A DNA stretch of 64,000 bases from Sporosarcina ureae (GTDB lineage: Bacteria; Bacillota; Bacilli; Bacillales_A; Planococcaceae). Within the stretch, counting starts at the first letter, position 1; each line of letters opens with the position of its first letter. A program made the position numbers and the translations under genes. The notes below the pieces were generated by a model. That model saw only the letters and a program-made list of their open reading frames with translations, was not told the DNA's origin and made no database searches. Positions 16,818 to 25,064 of the stretch are shown here, in pieces. Location: assembly GCF_002109325.1 (NCBI RefSeq), contig NZ_CP015348.1, forward strand, positions 275,501 to 339,500. The letters are read 5' to 3'.

Positions 16818-17511
16818 CAAAATCAGTCTTTCTCCGAAAATCAAGGATTCTTTTATAGTCTTCTATAACGTCTATTTCTGACCAAAACATACCGCTAACG
16901 TCTATAACATTTATAGGTATCTCATTTATAAAAGAATATAAAACGTTTTCCCACCAAAAATAGTGATTTTGCTGTTTTATTAGTTCCTCAAGTCTCTCTA
17001 CGAACTTTCCCAAAAATACTTTCTTGATTTTTGCTATGCCTACATATTCACCACTATATTCTTTTAATTCTTTACCATGCCCAATTAGCTGATTACCATT
17101 ACAATAGAAAAGATAATCTAGTTCACTATTCGAATCCATCAGTAAAGTTTGTTCATGCTCAGAGCTTAGTAGTTTGTCCAACATATTCTGCTCAAAGTAT
17201 ACATCTGCATTCGCTATGATAATATCTTCATCATTCAATTCGTTTCTCGAAAACCATAGAGAGGCTAGACTATTTGTAACACTATAAAATGGGTTGAAAT
17301 AATATTTAACATCAAGATCGCATAAAAGATCCTTGATGATATCCGCTTTATACCCAACGACAATGATTACTTCAATATTATTTCTTTGGAATAATTCTAC
17401 AGTATGGCGAATTAATGACCTCCCTCCTATATCAAGTGAACATTTAGGTACGTCTCCAATAAATTCGCTAATTCTTGTCCCTCTTCCGCCAGCCAATAAT
17501 ATAGCTTTCAA
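16792..17511 (-). CDS. Sugar/phospho-alcohol nucleotidyltransferase
   Basis: 239 residues, single GT-A-like NTP-transferase domain. MKAILLAGGRGTRI is the nucleotide-binding loop, followed by PKCSLDIGGRSLIRH (catalytic Lys) and NADVYFEQ (metal-binding Asp). This resembles LicC- or PntC-type cytidylyltransferases acting on choline- or aminoethylphosphonate-like alcohols; substrate is inferred from the adjacent transaminase. TTG start with GGGAGGG upstream, 14 nt after the transaminase stop. The C-terminal GYQVPTRL and the stop are encoded inside the hairpin repeat, so the native end may have been replaced. Low G+C relative to neighbours. Confidence 0.8.
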   Translation of the reverse strand: MKAILLAGGRGTRISEFIGDVPKCSLDIGGRSLIRHTVELFQRNNIEVIIVVGYKADIIKDLLCDLDVKYYFNPFYSVTNSLASLWFSRNELNDEDIIIANADVYFEQNMLDKLLSSEHEQTLLMDSNSELDYLFYCNGNQLIGHGKELKEYSGEYVGIAKIKKVFLGKFVERLEELIKQQNHYFWWENVLYSFINEIPINVIDVSGMFWSEIDVIEDYKRILDFRRKTDFGYQVPTRL

Positions 17512-17525
17512 ATATAACCCTCCCT

Positions 17526-18596
17526 TTACGAAATGGTTTTTAGATTTTTCTTTATTTCATCAAGTAGATATTGGTTATTTTCGATAGTAATAGCACCGAG
17601 ATGTCCGACTCTAAATATTTTACGACTTAATTCTCCTCCGTTAGGCATTACATAGATATCACTATTCATCTTAAGCGATTGAACAACTGATTCAGGGCTT
17701 ATTGATGTAAGTGGAGTTAAAGCTGTTAATGCATTTGAAGGGCTCTTAGTAGGAATTTTAAAAGGCAACTTGATAATTTCATTTCTAAAATGCACTGCTA
17801 GTTCTCTAGTTTCTTTAATAATTTTTGAAACACTTTCCTTCTCAATATACTTCAATTTATTATTCAATTGGATTAAATTACCTACGGCTGGAGTATAGGG
17901 GGTCTGCCCTCTTTCACCGTCAAACAAGTATTTGTTGAAGTTAAAGTAAACGCTTTTAAAGGAAATTTCGCTTACACGATCTTGTGCTTTTTTGTCGAGA
18001 ACAACATAGGACATACCGGGCGGAAGACCTAATGCCTTCTGGGAGCTTATAATAACTGCATTAGCATTACTTCCTTCCATGTCAAAAGGATCGGCTAAAT
18101 ATGAACTAATTGCGTCTACCACTAGGAGTAAATGATTTTTTTTACAAAACTCCTTAACCAAGTTTATATCATAGAGTACACCTGTAGAAGTTTCATGTAT
18201 ATTAATGAGAAGTCCGGTAAAACCTTTTTTTTCGTAAGGAATTACATCATCATTAGTTAAATCTTCAAAGAAGTTTAATTTAATCTCTTTATAATGTAGA
18301 CTGTGGATTTGGCAAATCTCCGTGAACCTAGAACCAAAAACTCCTCCATTTACAACAAGCAACTTATCTTCTTGATCAAACAAATTTAAAACGGTTGCTT
18401 CCATTGCAGCTGTACCAGAAGCAGTTAAAAAAACTACTCTAGAATCTGAAGGAGAGTTTATACTTTGTTTTAACAGCTCTTCACTTTCTAATGTCATGGC
18501 AGAGAATTCTTCATTCCTAAAGTAAGGAATTTGATTGGACCCTATCTCCAGTATTTCTTTATCAAGTGTGACAGGGCCGACTGTGAAATTTAACAA
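17526..18596 (-). CDS. Class V aminotransferase, 2-aminoethylphosphonate-pyruvate transaminase-like
   Basis: 356 residues, PLP fold type I. The N-terminal LNFTVGPVTLDKEI and LTASGTAAMEATVLNL match the AGXT/PhnW group. LLVVDAISSY holds the Asp that contacts the PLP pyridine nitrogen, and VIISSQKALGLPPG holds the Schiff-base Lys. PhnW-like enzymes interconvert 2-aminoethylphosphonate and phosphonoacetaldehyde; serine/alanine-glyoxylate activity is an alternative. TTG start with GGAGGAG upstream. Paired with the nucleotidyltransferase as a two-gene operon; no PEP mutase is present in the window. Confidence 0.8.
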   Translation of the reverse strand: MLNFTVGPVTLDKEILEIGSNQIPYFRNEEFSAMTLESEELLKQSINSPSDSRVVFLTASGTAAMEATVLNLFDQEDKLLVVNGGVFGSRFTEICQIHSLHYKEIKLNFFEDLTNDDVIPYEKKGFTGLLINIHETSTGVLYDINLVKEFCKKNHLLLVVDAISSYLADPFDMEGSNANAVIISSQKALGLPPGMSYVVLDKKAQDRVSEISFKSVYFNFNKYLFDGERGQTPYTPAVGNLIQLNNKLKYIEKESVSKIIKETRELAVHFRNEIIKLPFKIPTKSPSNALTALTPLTSISPESVVQSLKMNSDIYVMPNGGELSRKIFRVGHLGAITIENNQYLLDEIKKNLKTIS

Positions 18597-18842
18597 TATA
18601 GCTCCTCCTTCTATATGTGTTGATGTATCGATGGTTTGACCGCCTTAGTTTAAATATATTTAAAGTATACACTAAGAGATATAAATAGTTATCTAAATCT
18701 TCTATATAGTTAACGACACGTATTCATTTCAATGGAAATTCACGGAAATCCCTATTCTTTATCCACACTTACTCCAAGATAGCGATCCTACCCCTAATCT
18801 AGCTAACAAGCATTGGGACCTAGTATCTCGAATTTAAGACCC

Positions 18843-18911
18843 CATGCATCTCCAACTGTTTATAAAGCGACGGTGAATTACATTTATCAGCAAAAACCCT
18901 CCTGCGACTGA
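18843..18911 (+). pseudogene. Fossil 3' end of an arylamine N-acetyltransferase
   Basis: Reads HASPTVYKATVNYIYQQKPS then CD and a stop, in frame. This parallels the end of the intact NAT at 9723-10523 (HAAPAVYEATVNYINEQKPS then HD). The DNA after the stop still shows the NAT terminator, now mismatched. The rest of the gene is gone. Confidence 0.75.
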
Positions 18912-19030
18912 TTTAGGTCGTAGAAGGGATTTCTTTTATAAAGTATATTTCCATCAAAATAATTGAAATTTAGGGAATGGTATTAGGTGCTACGTCATGC
19001 TACTTTGAATTTAAGATAAAGATTATTTTC

Positions 19031-19214
19031 AAGAGCATGTAGCGCTTCGAATAAATCGATAGCTTTTCAGTAGACCTCTCAATCGATTTTCGTAAATGCT
19101 AAGAACCTTCGTTCACTCGGAGTTCGAATCGGCTGCTTGGATTCCATGAGTAAAAGAGCGAATTCCTACTTTCAGGTTGGAGAATTTATTTTCCAGGAAA
19201 TCTAATGTTGTCAT
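19031..19214 (-). pseudogene. Fossil 5' end of a DUF3885 gene
   Basis: Strongly similar over about 190 bp to the first third of the DUF3885 gene (16030-16223), including the ATG and its GAAGGAACCAC leader. Small indels break the frame and nothing corresponds to the remaining two thirds. Confidence 0.75.
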
Positions 19215-19422
19215 GTGGTTCCTTCTTTTTGGAAATATTCTATCCTAAGAAATTCCTGAGTTTAAAATATTCATTCTGTTATTAGTAAACAAGAATATTG
19301 AAACTATCATGTTAGATTTTTATGGTAGTTTCTTTACACAAGTAACTAGCAAAGCTATGCTATTTACTTTAATGATGTTCTAATCATAAATAGAACATAA
19401 GTGAAACCGTGGGCATTTAGAT

Positions 19423-19593
19423 ATGACGGAATTTTTCTCAATGTTATCTTTATTAAATTCGATTATTTATTATTTATTAGATGGTTTTTCTATTAAAAAG
19501 AATGTAAAAAGGGATTGGGTTTGTAAGCATTGTAATTCTTTGAACAAATCAAAATCCTATAACTGTCATAGCTGTGGTGCAAATAAAAAATAG
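19423..19593 (+). CDS. Small zinc-ribbon protein
   Basis: 56 residues. A hydrophobic N-terminus (MLSLLNSIIYYLLDGFS) is followed by a zinc-ribbon WVCKHCNSLN...YNCHSCGANKK with two CxxC knuckles 11 residues apart. The ordered Cys pattern makes chance unlikely, but the ribosome binding site is weak (only GTGGG nearby). Possibly a remnant of a larger zinc-ribbon protein. Ends just before a bidirectional terminator. Confidence 0.5.
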   Translation: MTEFFSMLSLLNSIIYYLLDGFSIKKNVKRDWVCKHCNSLNKSKSYNCHSCGANKK

Positions 19594-19618
19594 ATACACA
19601 ATGAAAATATCGGCATAT

Positions 19619-19676
19619 TAAAAAGCGCCTGGTTAAGAAACTACAATAAATGTTTCCTGCCCAGGTGCTTTTTTCT
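19619..19676. terminator. Bidirectional terminator
   Basis: AAAAGCGCCTGG / CCAGGTGCTTTT outer arms with an inner GAAAC / GTTTC pair; T-runs on both sides. Serves the converging zinc-ribbon gene and dehydrogenase. Confidence 0.75.
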
Positions 19677-19679
19677 ATT

Positions 19680-20651
19680 CTATCGTCCGAGAACATCGGG
19701 ATTCAACAAGTTCGCTGGTTTCTTGCCTTCAAGTCCTGCTATAAGATTATCAGCAGCAAGATGCGCCATCGCGACTTCTGTTTCATGGGTTGAGGAGCCA
19801 ATATGCGGCAAAGTGACGACGTTCTTCATCTGCAACAGCGGATTCTCGGGGTCGACAGGTTCTTGTGCGAACACATCGAGGCCAGCTGCGGCGATTTCAT
19901 TTTGTTGTAGTGCGTGGATTAGATCTTCTTCAATGATAGTGCCGCCACGCGAAATATTGAGGAATATAGCGGACGACTTCATTAGACGAAACTGTTCGCT
20001 GCCGATCATGCCCCGCGTTTCTTCGGTCAACGGGATTACGAGACAGACGTAATCAGATTCTTTCAGCAAACTGTCAAGGTCCCGGTAAGATGCATCAAAC
20101 CGTTCCTCCGCTTCCGTCTTCCTTGATCTCGTATGATACAGGATGTCCATATCGAAGCCGAACCGCGCGCGTTTGGCGATTGCACTACCAATACGCCCCA
20201 TACCGATGATACCGAGAGTTTTGTGATGGACGTCCACACCGTACCATTCATTCGGCAGAAGCCCTTTCCACAAACCTCGTTTAACATAACCATCAAGCTC
20301 AGGCATCCTCCGCGCTGTTGCAAGCATCAGCCCCATCGCCATGTCAGCCACAGTATCGTCGAGCACGCCAGGCGTATGGGTCCCCATCACACCGCGTTTT
20401 GTCAGATCGCCCAGTTCGAGATTGTTGTAACCGACAGATACGTTGCTGATAATTTTCAGATTCGGCGCTTTATCGAGTGTCGCTGCATTCCCAGGGAAAC
20501 CAATTCCGATCACGCCTTCCGCCTCACGCAAGAATTCAGGAAAATCAGAGTCGTTTTCTGGATCTATGAACAGTCGAACGTTATAGTCTTTCGCTAGTCG
20601 ATCATAAACCGGTTGCTCAAGACGTCGATAAGCGAGTATTTTCTTTTTCAT
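19680..20651 (-). CDS. D-isomer-specific 2-hydroxyacid dehydrogenase (glyoxylate/hydroxypyruvate reductase-like)
   Basis: 323 residues, cytosolic NAD(P)H-dependent reductase. The dinucleotide-binding motif GIIGMGRIGSAIAKRAR is at about 150; HTRSR just after the second strand suggests NADPH preference. Catalytic residues: Arg in NISRGGTI, Glu in DVFAQEPVDPENPLL, His in TLPHIGSSTHET. SVGYNNLEL matches the substrate-domain consensus of the GhrB/YvcT group. ATG with GGGAGGA upstream. Monocistronic. Confidence 0.9.
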   Translation of the reverse strand: MKKKILAYRRLEQPVYDRLAKDYNVRLFIDPENDSDFPEFLREAEGVIGIGFPGNAATLDKAPNLKIISNVSVGYNNLELGDLTKRGVMGTHTPGVLDDTVADMAMGLMLATARRMPELDGYVKRGLWKGLLPNEWYGVDVHHKTLGIIGMGRIGSAIAKRARFGFDMDILYHTRSRKTEAEERFDASYRDLDSLLKESDYVCLVIPLTEETRGMIGSEQFRLMKSSAIFLNISRGGTIIEEDLIHALQQNEIAAAGLDVFAQEPVDPENPLLQMKNVVTLPHIGSSTHETEVAMAHLAADNLIAGLEGKKPANLLNPDVLGR

Positions 20652-20786
20652 GTATATTCCTCCCTATAGGTTGATCCTTACTGTCAGTATACATGAATGG
20701 GTTCTGACAAATCATCTGCTTTCTTACCTTCTAGAGGAACTTTCATAGATAAACATATCTGTGCTTTAGACAAATGCGAGTATTTT

Positions 20787-20858
20787 AAAAGGTACCTGCG
20801 AGAGACACTAACGTGAATGCTTAAACATTCATGAAAGTTTCGTTCACAGGTACCTTAT
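20787..20858. terminator. Long nested hairpin, probable terminator
   Basis: Outer arms AAGGTACCTG / CAGGTACCTT enclose an inner GAATG / CATTC hairpin. Located between the lipoprotein stop and the dehydrogenase start; it would stop minus-strand transcription from the lipoprotein gene. Confidence 0.55.
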
Positions 20859-20902
20859 GAAATTTTCAAGATCACTTTCCGCACAAGTTCTTTACAAAGT
20901 TT

Positions 20903-21544
20903 TTAATCCTCATTCTCCCCCAAATCCTCCATGTCCTTCGGGTAGTTCACCGTCCCAATTCTTTCCCCAGTAGCTTCATTCACTGAATGTATTGTCACAT
21001 CCAGCTTGTCGGCATGTACTCCATCAAACAATTGATAGAACATACCCGCCATACCTAGACCTAGAACAGCGAATCCGTCGAAACTGTTCTCGAATACTTC
21101 TTGATCAACAACCATTGAAAATTCTTTGAAATTCTTGTCGTAGGTAATATCTTTAATAGAAGAAAACTCATCATTGCTGACTAAATCATCCGTATATTCA
21201 ACCAGGTTGTTTTTCATCTCTGTCATTAATTCTTTATGCTTTGCTTTCGACATTTTATACGTAATTGTGTCATCTGAATTTACGGTCGCACTCTTCATGC
21301 CACTTTCTTTTGCGTTTGCTGCTACTTCATTTAGATCCTCGTCTGGAAAGAAGGATCCCGGTATGGTTATTTCCACATCTAGCAAACCTTTGTCTACCGC
21401 CACTGCTCCATTCGTATCTTCTGATTTTTCCACTTCGTCCGCTTTTTCACTTTGCTCTTGATTGCTATTCTTCACTTCATTTGATGAACAGCCCGCTATA
21501 AGAACTAGCATGAGTAATAATAGTGTAGCTACGTTCTTTTTCAT
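20903..21544 (-). CDS. Lipoprotein, unknown function
   Basis: 213 residues. Lipobox LVLIAGC gives a membrane-anchored extracellular protein. A charged linker (about 25-60) precedes a compact alpha/beta domain containing LDVEITIPGSFF, TYKMSKAKHKELMTEM and MVVDQEVFENSFDGF. No family recognised with confidence; it recalls antigen-like lipoproteins of Bacillales. Start ATG 21544 follows GGGAGATGAGG. It lies 118 bp after the next lipoprotein gene and may share its ECF-driven transcript. Confidence 0.72.
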   Translation of the reverse strand: MKKNVATLLLLMLVLIAGCSSNEVKNSNQEQSEKADEVEKSEDTNGAVAVDKGLLDVEITIPGSFFPDEDLNEVAANAKESGMKSATVNSDDTITYKMSKAKHKELMTEMKNNLVEYTDDLVSNDEFSSIKDITYDKNFKEFSMVVDQEVFENSFDGFAVLGLGMAGMFYQLFDGVHADKLDVTIHSVNEATGERIGTVNYPKDMEDLGENED

Positions 21545-21661
21545 TTTCCTCATCTCCCTATTTAGAATGACCTGTGCAGCTATGTGAGCGACAACTAGAA
21601 CCCTTAAACATTCATGATAGTTTAATACATAGAAACACTTTTTCAATAATGCATATTTTAA

Positions 21662-22513
21662 TTATTGCTGAACACTCACATCAAACCTAAACGGCTCAAT
21701 AGTATTTTCGTAATTATCACTAGAGCCTTCTGCATAGATTTGGAACTCTGTTATATCCTCGCTTAAAGGTGGATATATTACTACACCGGACGTATTTGTT
21801 CCTGGTAGGATTTCGCTTTGAGGCTCCTCTAGATCCGATTCGTAATCACTTTCGTTTTCAAGTTGTTTTCCATCCGCGACTAGCTTAGAGTTGAAACTAT
21901 AAAAGCTGACTTTTTCACTAGATGTATTAGTAATTGTGATAAATACTCGTGTTTGTTTCTCTGATAGTTCTACTTTCTCTACCTTCATTTCATAGCCGTG
22001 TTGTTCTTTCATTTCGTTAACTTCTATTGTCTGTAATGTAGGGGCCATAGCATCTGTATAACCTATGATTTCTAATTCTGTTGCTTCAATCATCGGCATA
22101 GTGAGTTCTGCACCCATCATGTTTTCCCCCTTAAATTCATCTTTTATTATGCCTGTGATTTTTAGGTAGTCTTCATCAGATACTGAAAGGGATGCGTCAG
22201 GATAGAATACGATAGTATTTTGTTCATATTTCTCTGGATTTGCGTATACTTGCAAGTATACGCCGTCGTCATCTTTTTCGGGCGTATTCATCACTCTGCC
22301 TATATAGCTGACTTCGTAGTTTTTGTACTTCTTTGGATTGGTGTACATTTTATCGAAATCTTCTGCTGCTAACACTTTGCCTTTTCCATCAGCTTGAGTT
22401 TCTTCAACTTCTTGTGCCGTGTCGTTCTTCTCTTCCTTCACCTCATCAGTTCCGCATCCAGCCAATAATAAAACTGCTAAAGCACTTCCTACGTAAAATC
22501 TTTTCTTAAACAT
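21662..22513 (-). CDS. Lipoprotein with OB-fold-like and DUF4352-like domains
   Basis: 283 residues. Lipobox LLLAGCG. The first domain (about 45-150; VSYIGRVMNTPEKDDDGVYL, DYLKITGIIKDEF) looks like a tRNA_anti-like/OB fold. The second (about 165-283; GYEMKVEKVELSEKQTRVFI, TITNTSSEKVSFYSF) has the DUF4352 immunoglobulin-like pattern. Both are common in Gram-positive extracellular lipoproteins of unknown role. ATG 22513 follows GGAGGAGAA. An ECF-type promoter starts 80 bp upstream. A decayed paralogue fragment is at 26217-26275. Confidence 0.78.
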   Translation of the reverse strand: MFKKRFYVGSALAVLLLAGCGTDEVKEEKNDTAQEVEETQADGKGKVLAAEDFDKMYTNPKKYKNYEVSYIGRVMNTPEKDDDGVYLQVYANPEKYEQNTIVFYPDASLSVSDEDYLKITGIIKDEFKGENMMGAELTMPMIEATELEIIGYTDAMAPTLQTIEVNEMKEQHGYEMKVEKVELSEKQTRVFITITNTSSEKVSFYSFNSKLVADGKQLENESDYESDLEEPQSEILPGTNTSGVVIYPPLSEDITEFQIYAEGSSDNYENTIEPFRFDVSVQQ

Positions 22514-22591
22514 TTCATTCTCCTCCATTACTCATAAAATTATGTATTCTTACGACATCTGTTCAAATATGTTGCAAGTTAGCAACGTACA

Positions 22592-22617
22592 GACGGCATC
22601 TTGTGAGAAAAGTTTCA
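22592..22617 (-). promoter_or_regulatory. ECF-sigma promoter for lipoprotein gene
   Basis: TGAAAC, 16-nt spacer, CGTC, TGTACG on the minus strand, same architecture as at 6565 and 24015. Confidence 0.8.
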
Positions 22618-22683
22618 GATTATTTATACAAACTTTTTTATTAATCAATTCCAACTATCTCTTATACTTCATTTTAGTAGCTT

Positions 22684-22742
22684 TAAAAAAGAGCACCAAG
22701 CCCCAACACTATTCTAAATAGTGTCGAAACCTAGCGCTCTTA
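22684..22742 (-). terminator. Terminator of SLH gene, hairpin repeat family
   Basis: AAGAGC...GCTCTT outer arms with inner CAACACTATT / AATAGTGTCG and an A-run that reads as TTTTTT on the minus strand. Diverged copy of the GTCCCGACAC repeat; also the only separator between the SLH stop and the lipoprotein's ECF promoter. Confidence 0.7.
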
Positions 22743-22744
22743 AC

Positions 22745-23971
22745 TCACTTGCTGTTTTTCATTTTTGTTATCTCGATTTCATAGTACAGCTTATGCTTAG
22801 TCGGCGCTTTCACATCCACCGCATAACGCACTTCTTTTCCGTTAGTTAAACGGACTGTCGCGATATAGTTGCCGTGTCTATTGACGCGAATGAACACATC
22901 CGGTGAATCGATATATCCTTCAAAAGCCATATTGTCGGATATCACCACTCCATCGGTTTGCGCGAAATGAATACTTTCGACCTTTTCACCCGCTGCCATT
23001 TTCAGCCGTGCACGAGTCTTTAAGATTTCGCTCGGATGTTGAAGCTCGATCTTCAATCGACCGTTCACCTTTTTCACATCGACATAATATTTATCGTAAT
23101 ACCGTTTAATGTTTTGCGCTTCCATGCCATAATTACCACCGACTTGAAGTGTTCCTCTGCCCTCTTTAAGCGGCGTCAACTGCAAGCGGTCGCCTGTATA
23201 GCCAGCAGGTGTTTGTCTGCCTTTAATGATCGCTGCATGGTAGATTTCAGAGTTCGGAATGAATTCATCCGTATCCTCATCCGCCATGATTTCCGAAAAT
23301 CGCATCATCATTCCAGACTTATCGCCTTGCGTTTTTATAGAATACGTATCAGGATACACGCGCTCCGTTGTCAGCATCAGTTTAGAAGCTTGCCCTCTTG
23401 TCACGAATTCATTGATGCCGAACCTCTCGGGTGTCACGCCTGAAGTGATGCCGAGTTTATACAGAATCAACACATTGGCACCGTGTGAATTAGTCGATTT
23501 CACATCACGGAAAGGATTTTCCTTAGAAATGAAATCAAAACGCGGCAAATCATATGCTTTAACAAGAATAGAAGCCAGTTGCCCACGTGTGACAGGATCA
23601 TTCGGACCGAAATTGCCGTTCGCATAGCCTGACATGATTTCTAGTTCTGCAAGCTTCGCGATGGAATTGTAATAGCCATTTGCTTTTGAAACATCCTTAA
23701 ATCCTGGATCCTGTACATAATAATCCGGGTTTTCTTTCAGCAGCTTCACGATGATCGCTGCAGCTTGCCCGCGAGTGATGGGATTGCCTGGTTTGAACAG
23801 GCCGTCCGCATACCCCGTAATAATATGACGTTCTGCCAATTCATTAACGGCCTCCGCAAAGTGCTTTGTTTCAGGCACATCTGTGAACTTCTGGTTACTA
23901 GTGGCCATACTTGTTAATGGCAAGCTCAGAGCGAGAGCTACCGTACTAAATGCTATCCAGATCTTTTTCAT
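22745..23971 (-). CDS. SLH-domain secreted surface protein
   Basis: 408 residues. Signal peptide MKKIWIAFSTVALALSLP, then three SLH repeats at about 30-78, 95-142 and 155-205 (ITRGQAAAIIVKLL, VTRGQLASILVKAY, VTRGQASKLMLT). The remainder is beta-rich with two possible Ig-like domains; the last contains DVFIRVNRHGNYIATVRLT. Predicted to bind cell-wall polymer non-covalently. ATG 23971 after GAAAGGAAGG; ECF promoter 45-70 bp upstream. Same architecture as 5155-6504 but a different C-terminal domain. Confidence 0.85.
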   Translation of the reverse strand: MKKIWIAFSTVALALSLPLTSMATSNQKFTDVPETKHFAEAVNELAERHIITGYADGLFKPGNPITRGQAAAIIVKLLKENPDYYVQDPGFKDVSKANGYYNSIAKLAELEIMSGYANGNFGPNDPVTRGQLASILVKAYDLPRFDFISKENPFRDVKSTNSHGANVLILYKLGITSGVTPERFGINEFVTRGQASKLMLTTERVYPDTYSIKTQGDKSGMMMRFSEIMADEDTDEFIPNSEIYHAAIIKGRQTPAGYTGDRLQLTPLKEGRGTLQVGGNYGMEAQNIKRYYDKYYVDVKKVNGRLKIELQHPSEILKTRARLKMAAGEKVESIHFAQTDGVVISDNMAFEGYIDSPDVFIRVNRHGNYIATVRLTNGKEVRYAVDVKAPTKHKLYYEIEITKMKNSK

Positions 23972-24014
23972 TGTGTTCCTTCCTTTCTGTTCTGTAATCA
24001 TAAGTCAACGTACA

Positions 24015-24040
24015 GACGCTAAATTTCCAATATAGTTTCA
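24015..24040 (-). promoter_or_regulatory. ECF-sigma promoter for SLH gene
   Basis: TGAAAC, 16-nt spacer, CGTC, TGTACG on the minus strand, about 45 bp before the start codon. Confidence 0.8.
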
Positions 24041-24088
24041 AAGATTATTATTATTTTTTTGTATAATAGGGTTGGTATATATAGGTAA

Positions 24089-24166
24089 ATAGAATCTTTT
24101 GAGTATAGCGAATTTGAAGGATTTATTACACTTGAAGCGGCTGCTCAAGAAGCTATGCAAGGTTAA
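24089..24166 (+). pseudogene. Possible coding remnant (25 codons)
   Basis: Plus-strand frame reads ESFEYSEFEGFITLEAAAQE then AMQG and a stop, with protein-like composition but no start codon or ribosome binding site. It could be the last piece of a deleted gene, or chance. Confidence 0.3.
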
Positions 24167-24170
24167 ATTA

Positions 24171-24220
24171 AAACAGACTCCTGATTGGCTCACATGACGG
24201 AGTGGGCTGATCAGGAGTCT
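24171..24220 (-). terminator. Terminator of ABC-2 exporter operon
   Basis: AGACTCCTGAT / ATCAGGAGTCT with a second inner GCCCAC/GTGAGC pairing, followed by TTTTAATTT on the minus strand. Confidence 0.8.
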
Positions 24221-24281
24221 AGTGTATTGTTTAGGCATTCAAGTTAATTTCTCAAGTAACTGTTACAATACGTCACAGTTG

Positions 24282-25052
24282 TTAACTTCTCAGTCCACGA
24301 CCTTTTTCAATCAAATACCAGTTGATTACGTAAAGCACTACGATAAACGTAATCGAAATGAGAATGGAAAATAAAATGGGAACATCGATCACACCGAGAA
24401 TCCCGAACCGGAATCCAGAAATCATGTAAACGATCGGGTTGAACTGTGAAATCACCTGCCAAAATGGAGGCAACATCGAGATGGCAAAAAACACCCCACC
24501 TAAGTAAGTCAACGGCTGAAGAATAAACGTAGGTACAATAGACACATCGTCAAATGACTTGGCAAAAATACCGTTCAACAGGCCGGCCAACGAGAACAAA
24601 ATAGCCGTCATCAAAAACGTCAAGATGACCATGCTCCACGAGTGCACTTGCAACGGAACGAAAAACAGAGAGATGATCGTGACCAGTATCCCTACGAGAA
24701 CACTTCTACCTATTCCTCCAATGACAAAGCCCCAAATAATAATATGAGTCGGTACAGGGGCAACTAATAGTTCTTCAATGTTCTTTTGAAACTTTTGCGA
24801 GAAAAATGATGACGAAACATTTGAGTAGGAACTGGTGATGACGGACATCATGATCAATCCTGGGACAATAAATTCCATGTAAGAGAATCCGTCCATTTCG
24901 CCAATCCGTTTACCAATCAAATTCCCGAAAATGATAAAGTACAAAGAAGTTGTGATGACTGGCGGGACCAATGTTTGGATCCAGATTCTTAAATAGCGGT
25001 TCGTTTCTTTGACCGATAAACCTTTTAATGCGGTTAAATATAATTTAAACAT
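24282..25052 (-). CDS. ABC-2 type permease (drug/lipid exporter subunit)
   Basis: 256 residues, six membrane segments, with the ABC-2 signature region (PTFILQPLTYLGGVFFAISM, then NPIVYMISGFRFGILG) near the end as in YadH/NodJ-type exporters. Partner of the ATPase encoded immediately upstream, 12 nt away. Start ATG 25052 is 7 nt after GGAGG; the ATG at 25058 abuts the site. Confidence 0.88.
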   Translation of the reverse strand: MFKLYLTALKGLSVKETNRYLRIWIQTLVPPVITTSLYFIIFGNLIGKRIGEMDGFSYMEFIVPGLIMMSVITSSYSNVSSSFFSQKFQKNIEELLVAPVPTHIIIWGFVIGGIGRSVLVGILVTIISLFFVPLQVHSWSMVILTFLMTAILFSLAGLLNGIFAKSFDDVSIVPTFILQPLTYLGGVFFAISMLPPFWQVISQFNPIVYMISGFRFGILGVIDVPILFSILISITFIVVLYVINWYLIEKGRGLRS

Positions 25053-25064
25053 GTACATCCTCCA

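Larger units (their letters stand above)
18597..19422. other. Non-coding stretch rich in gene fossils
   Basis: Upstream region of the transaminase operon, then a half hairpin repeat near 18808, a fossil NAT 3' end and its degraded terminator, and a fossil 5' end of a DUF3885 gene. At 19277-19315 an imperfect hairpin (AAACTATCAT / ATGGTAGTTT) has no clear T-run. No intact gene seen. Confidence 0.65.

Noticed and set aside
19493-19696. Minus-strand 67-codon frame overlapping the zinc-ribbon gene
   Set aside because: It overlaps a frame with two CxxC motifs and a terminator and has no ribosome binding site; treated as a shadow.
20815-20842. CTTAAACATTCATGAAAGTTT repeated at 21603-21623 as a possible fourth ECF-type promoter
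   Set aside because: The -35 is weak and the -10 is not CGTC in either copy; too little to call.
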